Source of the DNA: Macrostomum hystrix
Lineage: Eukaryota; Platyhelminthes; Macrostomidae
Direction: 5' to 3'
DNA: 64,000 nucleotides
Assembly: GCA_950097015.1 (NCBI GenBank)
Contig: CATNEN010000025.1
Coordinates: 3,759,001-3,823,000 of the forward strand
Within the stretch, counting starts at the first letter, position 1. Each line of letters begins with the position of its first letter. The notes below the pieces were generated by a model. It saw only the letters and a program-made list of their open reading frames with translations, was not told the DNA's origin and searched no databases. Below are positions 54,473-64,000 of this stretch, one piece after another. The position numbers were made by a program, and so were the translations under genes.

Positions 54473-54998
54473 ACGATGAAAAAAAGTGAGCCGCCGTTGT
54501 GGGTCAAAAGTGTCTGAACTCCGCTAATTGCAGCCACAGTTAGCTATTTGAAGAGGGGTAAGAGTTGAGACGCTTTAGCAACTTTTAACCCCAAATGTCA
54601 AACGCGGACCGCGATTTCGGGTAAAAAACGTCTTTAAAACGGATCATTTGAGCTGCTTGAGCCGCCAGTTGGGGGTGGTGTACGTGGGCGGGGGTTGGCG
54701 CATGGTTTTGCGTACATTACTGGACTTGTGGTGGTAGGGCTATTGGAGTTGTTGTGGTGGTTATAGACGGCTAAAAACAGGTCAACTATGGCTCTGGCGT
54801 CTCAAATGTTGTTTAATAAGGTTAGAAGTCCGAGGCTGCATTTGAGGGTCACGAGGCGAGCGAAGCGAATAAAGTTGTTAACACGGCTAAATTCTTGGTT
54901 AAAAGATTGTTAAGCGCTCAACTGGTGGATTCCCGCAAAAGTCACAAGACAGTTTAGGCTATATGGTTAGTGTACAAATAAATGGCCCATGAGGCTCA
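54473..54998 (+). repeat. dispersed ~0.5-kb repeat, copy 2
   Basis: Direct counterpart of 48083-48575, somewhat diverged, with an extra ~55-bp stretch at about 54820-54875. Confidence 0.85.
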
Positions 54999-55344
54999 AC
55001 GTTAATTTTTACGAAATAACTAGCGAGCTTCGTACCCAATTCAATCCTTCCAATTTTCCCACTAGCCTGTTGATTTCCCTAAATGTGCAAAATTGTCTCA
55101 ATATGCTGTTATTTTTTACATGCAATATGAACTTATATTACACTCATGGAAAACTAAAAAAACATCGAAATATTGTCATCCTCGATGTCAGGCAAGCAAT
55201 TGCAGTTGTAAACATTGACCACGAGTAGTTTTAGTGTTACTGGGACTGAATGCAAGCCAAGCAGTGAAATAATTTGCTTCGCTACGGCCACGAAGTCTTG
55301 ATACTTTTCTGAGCAAATCAAATAAACGAGAGCACGAGACTCCC

Positions 55345-55505
55345 GCAAGCGGAGGTTTTCCCACGCGGGATTTTACCGTAGAATGGTTTTCCCGCAGGAT
55401 CTTTCCCCGAAGCGAACTTTTCCCGCAGGATCTTTCCCCGAAGCGAGCTTTTCCCGCAGGATCTTTCCCCGAAGCGGGCTTTTCCCACGGTGAGATTTTC
55501 CCGTG
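55345..55505. repeat. 31-bp array, ~4 copies
   Basis: Unit TTTTCCCGCAGGATCTTTCC plus CCGAAGCGAGC. Lies just inside the right arm of the palindrome. Confidence 0.9.
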
Positions 55506-56253
55506 AGTTTATATCCTGCGAGATAAAAAACAAGAAAATTGGTTCATACATGATATACGAACTGGCCTTCTGATGAAGCTGCAAAATCACGAAGGATTTT
55601 GCGTTTGAGCACTAACGCGTCGATTTTATTTTATTTTTGATGTCTTAAAAAACCTGACGTTATTTGCGCATTAAATTGTTGCTTTTCGTTCAGCATGTCA
55701 GTTGGTATCGCTGCCTACTTTTTCTGTTGTCTAAAACTACTCTTCTAGCATTTTTTTGGCCATTTGTGCTTTTTGAGCTGGCCAAGGAAAGATCCTAGAG
55801 CAATTCGATTGAAATACAACGCTTATCAATGTCAACACAACACCGCCACCCGAGCCTATCGTACCTTTCACACACCATGCACACACCTCTAGATAGACGA
55901 ATGAATTCAAGATTATAGTAAAACCTGGCATATATTGCATGGCTACTCCTATTTTACAATGTATTTAGTTGTTTGATAGAGCAAGAAAACTTAAATTGAA
56001 AAAGGTAGCAATTAGGAACTGCAAGCCAAATTTTTCTAAAAGGGGGAATTTGTCGGTTCCGATAAGCATGCGAACGAATAGGGCACTCAAGAGATTGAAT
56101 TATTGGCAAAAACTGCTTGTACGTTTGCATAATAAAGGAGAAATAGTTGGGATTTCTTATGCTCGATATGCCTAGAATAACGAATATGGCATATTGCGTA
56201 GAACATGGCGAATGGGGCAATTGTGAGTTCAAATCTCATAACTCGCACTGAGA

Positions 56254-56833
56254 TCACTGCCTGAGAACGAGGATCTCAAAGTCGTTGCTGCGGTGCTCCT
56301 GACCACCCCAGGGGAAGTAGGCGCAGCCGTGAGGCGTGAACACTTTCCCGGCAACCATCTCGCCGTTGATGCGACCGCGGCCGATGTAGTAGGGCTGCCT
56401 GTCTGCGGAGTAGCCGCCGATCAGGGCTCCGTGAGGAACGCTGCGCCCATTGCAGCGCTCCCAGGTGTAGTTGCAACCGAAGCACTGGATGTGGGTGTCG
56501 CACAGGATCTCGTAATCTGGCACCGAATGCTCAACACCTCCGTAGGCAACGTAGGCATTCTGGTGGTTCATGACCGCCTTGCCTGCGCGGATGGGGACGG
56601 TCGGTTGCACGAATAGAAACGCGCTTCTTCTAAAATGCACTTAATACATTACTGAAGACACGGACGTTAAAAAATTACTCACCTGGGATGAGCTCTCCAG
56701 CATGCTGTGCCCTGGCAACAAAGATGCCGTGGCCAACCTGGATGGCTCCGTTGGGGATCTGGCCGTGCCTGGCTGGGATCCAGCTTAGCGTCACCTGAGG
56801 ATTACCGCCGGTTGAGCCTCTCGCGCCCAACAT
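56254..56833 (-). CDS. DM9-domain protein, right-arm copy (159 aa)
   Basis: Exons 56833-56683 and 56582-56254 (151 + 329 nt). It differs from the left-arm protein by one residue near the C-terminus (HRSNDFEIL instead of HRSSDFEIL), from a single AGC to AAC change. Splice sites, the upstream CGCTGCAG and the start context are the same as in the left arm. Two tandem DM9 units; intact and probably functional. Confidence 0.92.
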
Positions 56834-57704
56834 TGCTGCAGCGTTTAGGGATCAGGATTTTAACAACTCAGCTGGCAACGAGAGAATGTTAGGGATCTGG
56901 GAAGCTAGCGAAAGGACTGAGGTTGTCGAATGGTCATAGGTAACCATGCAAGCGAGGCCATAGCCAGACGGCATTGGCCCGCTGCCCTAATTGGATGACC
57001 AACTAAATTCCTGGTGGCGCCCACCTAGCATGCAGCCCTCCAATGAAATGGCTCTGAACCCTATACGCCTTTGCAAAGTATTGAGATGTGCTGCGACAAA
57101 ACTTATAGTAAAAAAGCATTGCAAAGATGAAATTCGTGAAAAATCGTGAAAGCATCTTACCTTGATCCTTAAAAAACGTGAAGACTAGCCTAATATAATT
57201 TTTAAATACTGAATTGACAGCAGCCACAGCTAGCTTCTTCAGTGCGATTTGTCTTAAAAGTTGTCTTGCTATGTTTTCTTATGTACACATCCGAAATATA
57301 AACGACCAAACTGATTCTACGCCTATTGGCTTATCGCCAACTCGCACTCATCTCCAATGATCTGAGCGAAGCGCAAACAACGTAGCTTTATTAGTTGATT
57401 GTTTCTAGCACGAGTGTAAACTATTACAGTGCCAAGAAGCAAAAAGACAAGCAAGCCTGGGCCATGGAGTTGCACGGATTTAGCTTTGCAACTTCATTTA
57501 ATTTATAGCAAGTGGCTAAATTTTACACGGAAAATATCCGCACACAATGTTCATACATAAAGGCAACTGACTAGCGAAATTCAAATTGGGTGTAATGAAT
57601 CCAACGTTTCAACTGCTTGAACATATAGTATTGCTTGACGAAAAAGTAATTTAAATGAACCCTAGAAAGTTAGTTTAAAGGCAAATACCTTATCCTATAG
57701 TCTT

Positions 57705-58510
57705 GGGCCATTGATTGTCTAAATTCATGTTGTGGTCTTGGGCCATCGATTGTCTATTCATGTTGTGGTCTTGGACCATCGATTGTCTATTAATGTTGTG
57801 GTCTTGGACCATCGATTGTCTATTCATATTGTGGTCTTGGACCATCGATTGTCTATTCATATTGTGGTCTTGGGCCATCAATTGTCTACACATTTTGTGG
57901 TCTTGGACCATCGATTGTCTACACATGTTGTGGTCTTGGGCCATCGATTGTCTACACATGTTGTGGTCTTGGACCATCGATTGTCTATTCATGTTGTGGT
58001 CTTGGGCCATCGATTGTCTACACATTTTGTTATCATCGTTGAATATCAAAAAGTACGACATGAATTGACATCGATGGCCCAAGACCACAACATGTGTAGA
58101 CAATCGATGGTCCAAGACCACAACATGAATAGACAATCGATGGTCCAAGACCACAACATGAATAGACAATCGATGGTCCAAGACCACAACATGTGTAGAC
58201 AATCGATGGCCCACGACCACAACATGTGTAGACAATCGATGCTCCACGACCACAACATGTGTAGACAATCGATGGCCCAAGACCACAACATGTGTAGTAG
58301 ACAATTATCGATGGTCCAAGACCACAACATGTGTAGACAATTTCGATGGCCCAATACCACAACATGAATAGACAATCGATGGCCCAAAAAAAGACCACAA
58401 CATGTGTAGACAATCGATGGCCCAATACCACAACATGAATAGACAATCGATGGCCCAAAAAAAGACCACAACATGTGTAGACAATCGATGGTCCAAGACC
58501 ACAAAACTAC
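57705..58510. repeat. 33-bp array with an internal inversion
   Basis: 57715-58025 reads TTGTGGTCTTGGACCATCGA plus TTGTCTATTCATG, the expected orientation for the right arm. 58060-58505 reads the opposite way (GACAATCGATGGTCCAAGAC). The two halves can pair as a ~300-bp hairpin. The left arm has only one orientation. Confidence 0.93.
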
Positions 58511-59435
58511 ACACTGTGCAAGCATATTTAATTTGAATGAATATGATAGTTATAAAGTAACTCTTTTCTATTTTCATTTGCGACAGTCTAGATGTGACAA
58601 CTTATAACGCAAGAGTATATAAATCGACATTCACAATTCAGTTACAAAAGTTATTTAACGAATTAATCAAGTTCATACGTGCTAATCAGGCGCCTAGAAT
58701 TAGTATAGATTATGCTATAATTTTAGCAGCAGACTACTGGAGTTATAATTATCAATCGACAAACTTTAAGGGTAGACATAGTGAATGAGGGTAGACATAT
58801 AGTGAGTGAAACAGTTTGATGTGCGGGCACCAATGCTCGTCCAAGACCAAGTCAGACCAGTTGAGACTGACGGAAACATTCCCAATCCAGTAAATGACAT
58901 TCACGATTCACGAGCTTTCAAGCAAAATAATGAAAGATAAAAAGTAAGAAACCAAGCGATAGCAAAACACTGAGAAAATAACTTTAGGAAGAACTCCAAC
59001 AATGTTAGCAGAGTGCACTAAAACAATGTAAAAAGAAGTTTTATTTAATAATGGAGTCAGTGAAATATCGCGACAAGTTCAAAATAAGGACTAAGAATAC
59101 TAGATAGAATAAGCACAGGAATGATGCCATTTAATGTATCAACCATTACATGAATAGAGGAAAAAGTTGACAAAGCCTATGCTAATTTGTTTCAAAACTA
59201 GACATAAGGGATAAGACTTTGAGGACACTTTGTGGCTTATCCTATAAGTATAAAGAAGGACAACTTCAGCTTAATGAATAGAATAGTGAATGATAAATGC
59301 GGCTGAATGGTCCTTGGTAAGACTTGAGATAAAACTGCAGTTAGGGCCTAGTTAAAGTGTTTGGTCTTACCTGGGCTTCAGAATATCACCTGAAGTGCTC
59401 ATACACAAAAAACTGTAATGTGGAAGAGTTGAGTC

Positions 59436-60020
59436 ACTACCTTTGCTTTGAATACAATAGATAGAATAAATATAGGAATGTTCTCATTTAATGTTTCAAC
59501 CATTACATGAATAGAGGACAGAGTTGAGAAGTTTGAATGATTTTTCAATGACACCAAGGCCTGAACTGGACGCAGAAAAAAATTGGTTGCAGACTTGGCA
59601 ATAAGCCTTGGCATCATCTTTGTTGTTTTTGGACAGCTAGTTGGCAACCAGTTTGCCATCAAATGTTTGCTTGACCTTCCATTCAGGCTTAAGTGTTGTA
59701 TAGAATATTCTCTTGAGAGACAAAAATGATTATGCTTAATTGCTATATTGATTGTTAATGCTATAAGTTTCCAGTTTGTGGTTTGTGGTTCTATTACCAG
59801 TTTGTGGTAATAGAGTGTAGATAATTCTAGTAGGAATGATAACTGATAACTAGTAGACTAGATGTCTGACAATTAGTTTCTATATATAATATAATATTGA
59901 TTCTTTACATATATCTTATATTTATAATTTAACATAATTGGACCAAAAAAGGAAATTCTATATTTAAAAAAATCCAAATTTCTAACAAAATGTAGGTTTT
60001 GTTCAATAGCTGATACTATA
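59436..60020. other. AT-rich DNA between palindrome and RPA1 flank
   Basis: Nothing recognised beyond the short direct repeat at 59455-59535. Confidence 0.5.
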
Positions 60021-60663
60021 GGGTAATGTATCATCAACCAAACAGTGTATCTTCAAAACCGAACAAGAATTTTGACTCCTTCCTTGGTCTCGTGCAAAAC
60101 AGAAACAAGCTATTGTGTTTCACAGAACAACTAATTTGAAAGTTGAAGAAATTATCTACAAGCTGAGGCATGATGTGCAATGAAGCATTAAGAGGAAAGA
60201 AAGATATTGATGTTTCAGTAGAAATTTTTATTGCAAAATCATACTTTTTAACAACATTTTTTCAGTATGTACTTTAGACAAAGATTGTATGTGGTTGCTT
60301 GCCAATTAAATGACCATAAATGTAGTTACTTATAGAGCATGAAAAATGCTTTCAAATGACATAATTCATGATAGTTCACTCCTTAAAATAAGATTAAACC
60401 ACTCACTCAAATTTTAAAACCAAACATCAAATTCTCTGTTTGGTTTGAAGATATATGAAAATCATTGTTCGGTTTTAGATAAAAAGCAGGAATAACTTTT
60501 TTTCTATTTGACAAAATAGCAAAAGCAGATACTTTTTAGAAAGATGTAACTGTTTTCTATAACTTGGCTTTTGATTTATAATCATATTTTAAATAGAAAA
60601 TCTGTAGCTTAGGTTTGAAGTTAAAAAAATACACATTCTTGTTTGGTTGATGATACATTACCC
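60021..60663. mobile_element. MITE, 24-bp perfect TIRs, TA target duplication
   Basis: The left end is GGGTAATGTATCATCAACCA then AACA. The right end is its exact inverse (60640-60663). TA lies directly outside each end (60019-60020 and 60664-60665), the signature of Tc1/mariner-type insertion. 643 bp with no transposase frame. It lies 300-940 bp upstream of the RPA1 start codon. Confidence 0.85.
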
Positions 60664-60963
60664 TACCAATCCATGTGAAAATCAGCTTAGAAAATTTGGC
60701 ATCAGGAGGGTCATGATCCCATGACCCATCTGACTATGTGACTGATATTCTTATACTAGGCCCTTAACAGTCTAAGATTTAATTACCATTATGCTATTAA
60801 TACTTTTACTGGCCCTAATTACTATAGAATTATCACCATCTAGGTCATTTCATAAAACTTTTTGTGTTGTAAAATGATTTTCATTTTATGATTGTCAATA
60901 AAATAACATATAGGTTGAAGTGCTTGTAGATTGTATATCACACACCATAACAAACCCGCAGTC

Positions 60964-63181
60964 ATGGCCAACCTGGACAAGATGCTCAGCTGCGGCTCAG
61001 TGCGGGCCCTAAACAATGGCGAAGACTACAATAACCCAGTGGTGAAGGTTCTGGGCCACCGCAAGGTGCCAGGTGGAGGCGGGCAGGACCGCTACCGACT
61101 GCTGGTGACGGATGGTGTGGACCAGCACTCGTTTGTCATGCTGGGCACCCAGCTGAACTACCTCGTTGAAGAGGAGCAGCTGCCACCTGGCACTGTGCTC
61201 AGAATTACCAAATATGTGCTCAATAATGCTAAGTCGGACAAACCTATTCTAATTGTGATTTCATTGGACATTCTCGGCATGTCCAGCGTGCAAGAGCTGT
61301 CAATTGGAGCCGACGCTGGCAACAATGGAGTTGCCACCAAGACTGCTGACACCAGCCGGCCTGCTGCCTTTGTTGCTGTGGAGGAGACGCCGCCTCGCCC
61401 GACCTACGGCAACCGCGGCGGGCAGCAGGCGGCTACTGGGCCGAGCTTCGTGCCGCAGACGCCTCCGCACGCTGGCAGCGGTGGTGGCGGCAAGTCATTC
61501 GGCGGTAGTAGCAGCGACCAGTCGTCGGGCGGCGGCATCGAGACGGGCCGTGTTCGACCGATTTCATCACTCAACCCGTACCAGAGCAAGTGGACCATCT
61601 GTGGCCGGGTCACCCAGAAAAGTCAGGTGAGTCGTGAGTACTGGGTTTTGCCCGGGATGACACCCAGAAGAGTCAGGTGAGTCGTGAGTACTGGGTTTTG
61701 CCCGGGATGACACCCAGAAGAGTCAGGTGAGTCGTGAGTACTGGGTTCTGCCGGGATGACACCCAGAAGAGCCAGGTGTGATTCGTTCACGGGCGACCAT
61801 CCCGCAGGTCCGCACCTGGTCGAACAGCCGAGGCGAGGGCAAGCTGTTCAGCTTCGTGCTGACTGACGACAGCAGCGAAATTCGCGTGACGGCCTTCCGT
61901 GACGAGGTTGACAAGTACTTCGACATGGTGGAGGTAGGCCGCGCCCTGTACATCAGCAAGGGCCAGTTGAAGGCAGCCAACAGGCAGTTCAACAACACAC
62001 AAAACGAGTACGAGATGGTGCTGAGCGCGGAGTCTCAGCTGCAACAGTGCGACGAGACGGACGCCTGCGCAGTGCCCGAGATGAAGTTCAGCTTCGTGCC
62101 GATCGCTGAGCTGCAGAACGTGGAGCCGAACAAGTGAGTTTATGAGCTGCTGATTGTCTGGATGATGCGGCATGACATATGAGCAGTGACTCAGGGAGTG
62201 CAGCAGTGACTCAGTGGGTTGCAGCAGTGAATTATTGAGTACAATGAGTACAGCAGTGAATCAGTGAGTGCAGCTGTGACTCAGTGAGTGCAGCAGTGAA
62301 TCAGTGAGTGCAGCAGTGACTCAGTGAGTGCAGCAGTGAATCAGTGAGTGCAGCTGTGACTCAGTGAGTGCAGCAGTGACTCAGGGAGTGCAGCAGTGAC
62401 TCAGGGAGTGCAGCAGTGACCCAGTGAGGGCAGCAGTGACTCAGTGAGTGCAGCTGTGACTCAGTGAGTGCAGCAGTGACTCAGGGAGTGCAGCAGTGAC
62501 TCAGGGAGTGCAGCATGACTCAGTGAGGGCAGCAGTGACTCAGTGAGTGCAGCTGTGACTCAGGGAGTGCAGCAGTGACTCAGGGAGTGCAGCAGTGACT
62601 CAGGGAGTGCAGCTGTGTCTTAGGGATTGCAGCAGTGGCTGAGTGATTAGCAGCTCAGGTGACACTCAACCTGAAACACGCGCAGGTTCGTAGACGTGTG
62701 CGGAGTTGTGCACGAGACGCATGACTGTCAGACAATCGTGGGCAAGACTAGCAACCGGGAGATTCAGAAGCGGGACCTGACGCTCGTGGACAACAGCGGC
62801 TGCTCAGTCCGCTGCACCCTGTGGGGCGAGGATGCGGTAAAGTTCAACGGAGAGAAGAAGCCAGTTCTGGTGGTGAAGGGTGCCAAGGTGTCTGACTTTG
62901 GCGGTCGATCGCTGAGCGCCACCTCAAACGGCTGCCTCCTTGTTGACCCTTCGATGCCAGAGGTGAACCGACTGCGAGGCTGGTACCTCATGGAGGGCCA
63001 GCAGATGCAGTTCGACGCGTTTAAGAACGAAGGCGGCGGCGGTGGCGGCTCTGGCGGAGGCGCCGTCTACCGCAACCTGAAGGACTGCAAGGCCGGTGGC
63101 TTCGGCACTGGGGACAAGTTCGAGTACTTTAGCTGCCTCGCCTGCATCATCCACATGAAGCGGGAGACCTGCTTGTACCAG
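60964..63181 (+). CDS. RPA1: Replication protein A 70-kDa subunit, first 3 exons (partial)
   Basis: RPA1 is the main ssDNA-binding subunit of the RPA heterotrimer in replication, repair and recombination; nuclear. Exons 60964-61626, 61808-62133 and 62686-63181 give 495 residues, then an intron runs off the window. Residues 1-110: N-terminal OB fold ([25 protein letters not shown]). 111-205: flexible Gly/Ser-rich linker. About 206-315: DBD-A ([20 protein letters not shown], then [20 protein letters not shown]). About 325-445: DBD-B ([29 protein letters not shown]). From about 465: the start of DBD-C ([20 protein letters not shown]). The zinc ribbon and C-terminus lie beyond 64000. The ATG is 2 nt after CCCGCAG. 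Confidence 0.95.
61610..61775 (+). repeat. 50-bp tandem duplication of an exon-intron boundary
   Basis: The end of RPA1 exon 1 plus the start of intron 1 (ACCCAGAAGAGTCAG then GTGAGTCGTGAGTACTGGGT) is repeated. Donor-like sites stand at 61627, 61677 and 61727, with a degenerate one at 61776 (CCAGGTGTGA). Only 61627 keeps frame with exon 2 at 61808. Confidence 0.93.
62134..62685 (+). repeat. RPA1 intron 2: 20-bp array
   Basis: About 62165-62650, tandem GCAGCAGTGACTCAGTGAGT with common variants, about 24 copies. The donor is GTGAGT and the acceptor CACGCGCAG. Confidence 0.95.
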
Positions 63182-64000
63182 GTGTGAAAGGCGTTTGCTC
63201 TTGAGCAGTCGATAATTGTACTCATGGACGATCTGTCTGCTCAACCTTAACTCACAGATTCACAGAGTTCTGGGCCAGTGTCCGCATTGACCCTGCTGTG
63301 TCACAGGTTCCCACTTCCCCAGTCACAGACTCCCAGTTCCGCAGTCACAGAATCCTAGTTCCCCAGTCACAGACTCCCAGTTCCTTAGTCTCTGGGACTC
63401 AGTTCCCCAGTCACAGACTCTCAGTTCCCCAGTCTCAGACTCTCAGTTCCCCAGTCACAGACTCCCATTTCCCCAGTCACAGACTCTCAGTTCCCCAGTC
63501 ACAGAATCCCAGTTCCTCAGTCACAGACTCCCAGTTCCCCAGTCACAGACTCTCAGTTCCCCAGTCTCAGACTCTCAGTTCCCCAGTCACAGACTCTCAG
63601 TTCCCCAGTCTCAGACTCCCATTTCCCCAGTCACAGACTCTCAGTTCCCCAGTCACATACTCTCAGTTCCCCAGTCACAGACCCCCAGTTCCCCAGTCAC
63701 AGACTCTCAGTTCCCCAGTCACAGACTCCCAGTTCCCCAGTCACAGACTCTCAGTTCCCCAGTCACAGACCCCCAGTTCCCCAGTCACATACTCTCAGTT
63801 CCCCAGTCACAGACCCCCAGTTCCCCAGTCACAGACTCTCAGTTCCCCAGTCACAGACTCTCAGTTCCCCAGTCACATACTCTCAGTTCCCCAGTCACAG
63901 ACCCCCAGTTCCCCAGTCACAGACTCTCAGTTCCCCAGTCACAGACTCTCAGTTCCCCAGTCACAGACTCTCATTTCCCCAGTCACAGACTCTCAGTTCC
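63182..64000 (+). repeat. RPA1 intron 3 (to window edge): 20-22-bp array
   Basis: From about 63295 to the end: CAGTCACAGACTCTCAGTTC plus CC. Every unit contains CTCTCAG and TTCCCCAG, which look like 3' splice sites. The donor of this intron is GTGTGA, a weak site. Confidence 0.95.

Larger units (their letters stand above)
55663..59435 (-). repeat. right arm of DM9 palindrome (~3.8 kb)
   Basis: Reverse complement of 40470-43770. Longer mainly because its 33-bp array is longer. A segment near 59100-59180 is repeated directly at 59455-59535 (AACCATTACATGAATAGAGG), outside the mirrored part. Confidence 0.93.

Noticed and set aside
57690-58577. Several 90-210-residue frames in the 33-bp array
   Set aside because: Frame-preserving array on both strands; the same pseudo-proteins appear in the left arm at 41429-41718.

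Overview
This is metazoan nuclear DNA. It has GT-AG introns, GC-rich exons in AT-rich flanks, tRNA-derived SINEs, a LINE fragment, TIR elements and very many minisatellites. Gene content, intron style and DM9 lectin-like genes fit a spiralian. A free-living flatworm of the Macrostomum type is my best guess, but that is an inference; a mollusc or other spiralian is not excluded.

Layout. 1-1740: 28-bp satellite running off the left edge. 2963-29867 (minus): a complete furry (fry) gene. I joined it by splice signals and reading phase into 20 exons, 9225 nt, 3074 codons plus stop. It includes an 88-nt exon (6157-6244) too short to show up as an ORF. Fourteen of its 19 introns carry at least one minisatellite, most with a unit of their own; the arrays fill about 10 kb (my estimate) of a 26.9-kb gene. 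29868-37380: intergenic DNA with a SINE, a LINE relic and nested fold-back elements. 37381-39342 (plus): a two-exon hyccin (FAM126) gene. About 40470-59435: a large imperfect palindrome with 3.3-3.8-kb arms, each carrying a two-exon DM9 gene. Its 12-kb spacer holds a third DM9 gene, a frameshifted BEN-domain-like gene (49711-51629), a short ORF, a full-length SINE with target-site duplication, a 5'-truncated LINE and several arrays. 60021-60663: a TA-flanked MITE. 60964 to beyond the right edge (plus): the first three exons of RPA1, whose first splice donor lies in a 50-bp tandem duplication.

How the genes relate. They do not form one pathway. Furry is a scaffold for NDR/LATS kinases. Hyccin is a subunit of the plasma-membrane PI4KIIIalpha complex. 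RPA1 is the large subunit of the single-strand DNA-binding complex. DM9 proteins are lectin-like and often linked to immunity or surface recognition. Most predicted start codons lie 0-14 nt after a 3'-splice-like AG, which suggests spliced-leader trans-splicing. The most unusual features are the intron-by-intron minisatellite load and the DM9 palindrome.
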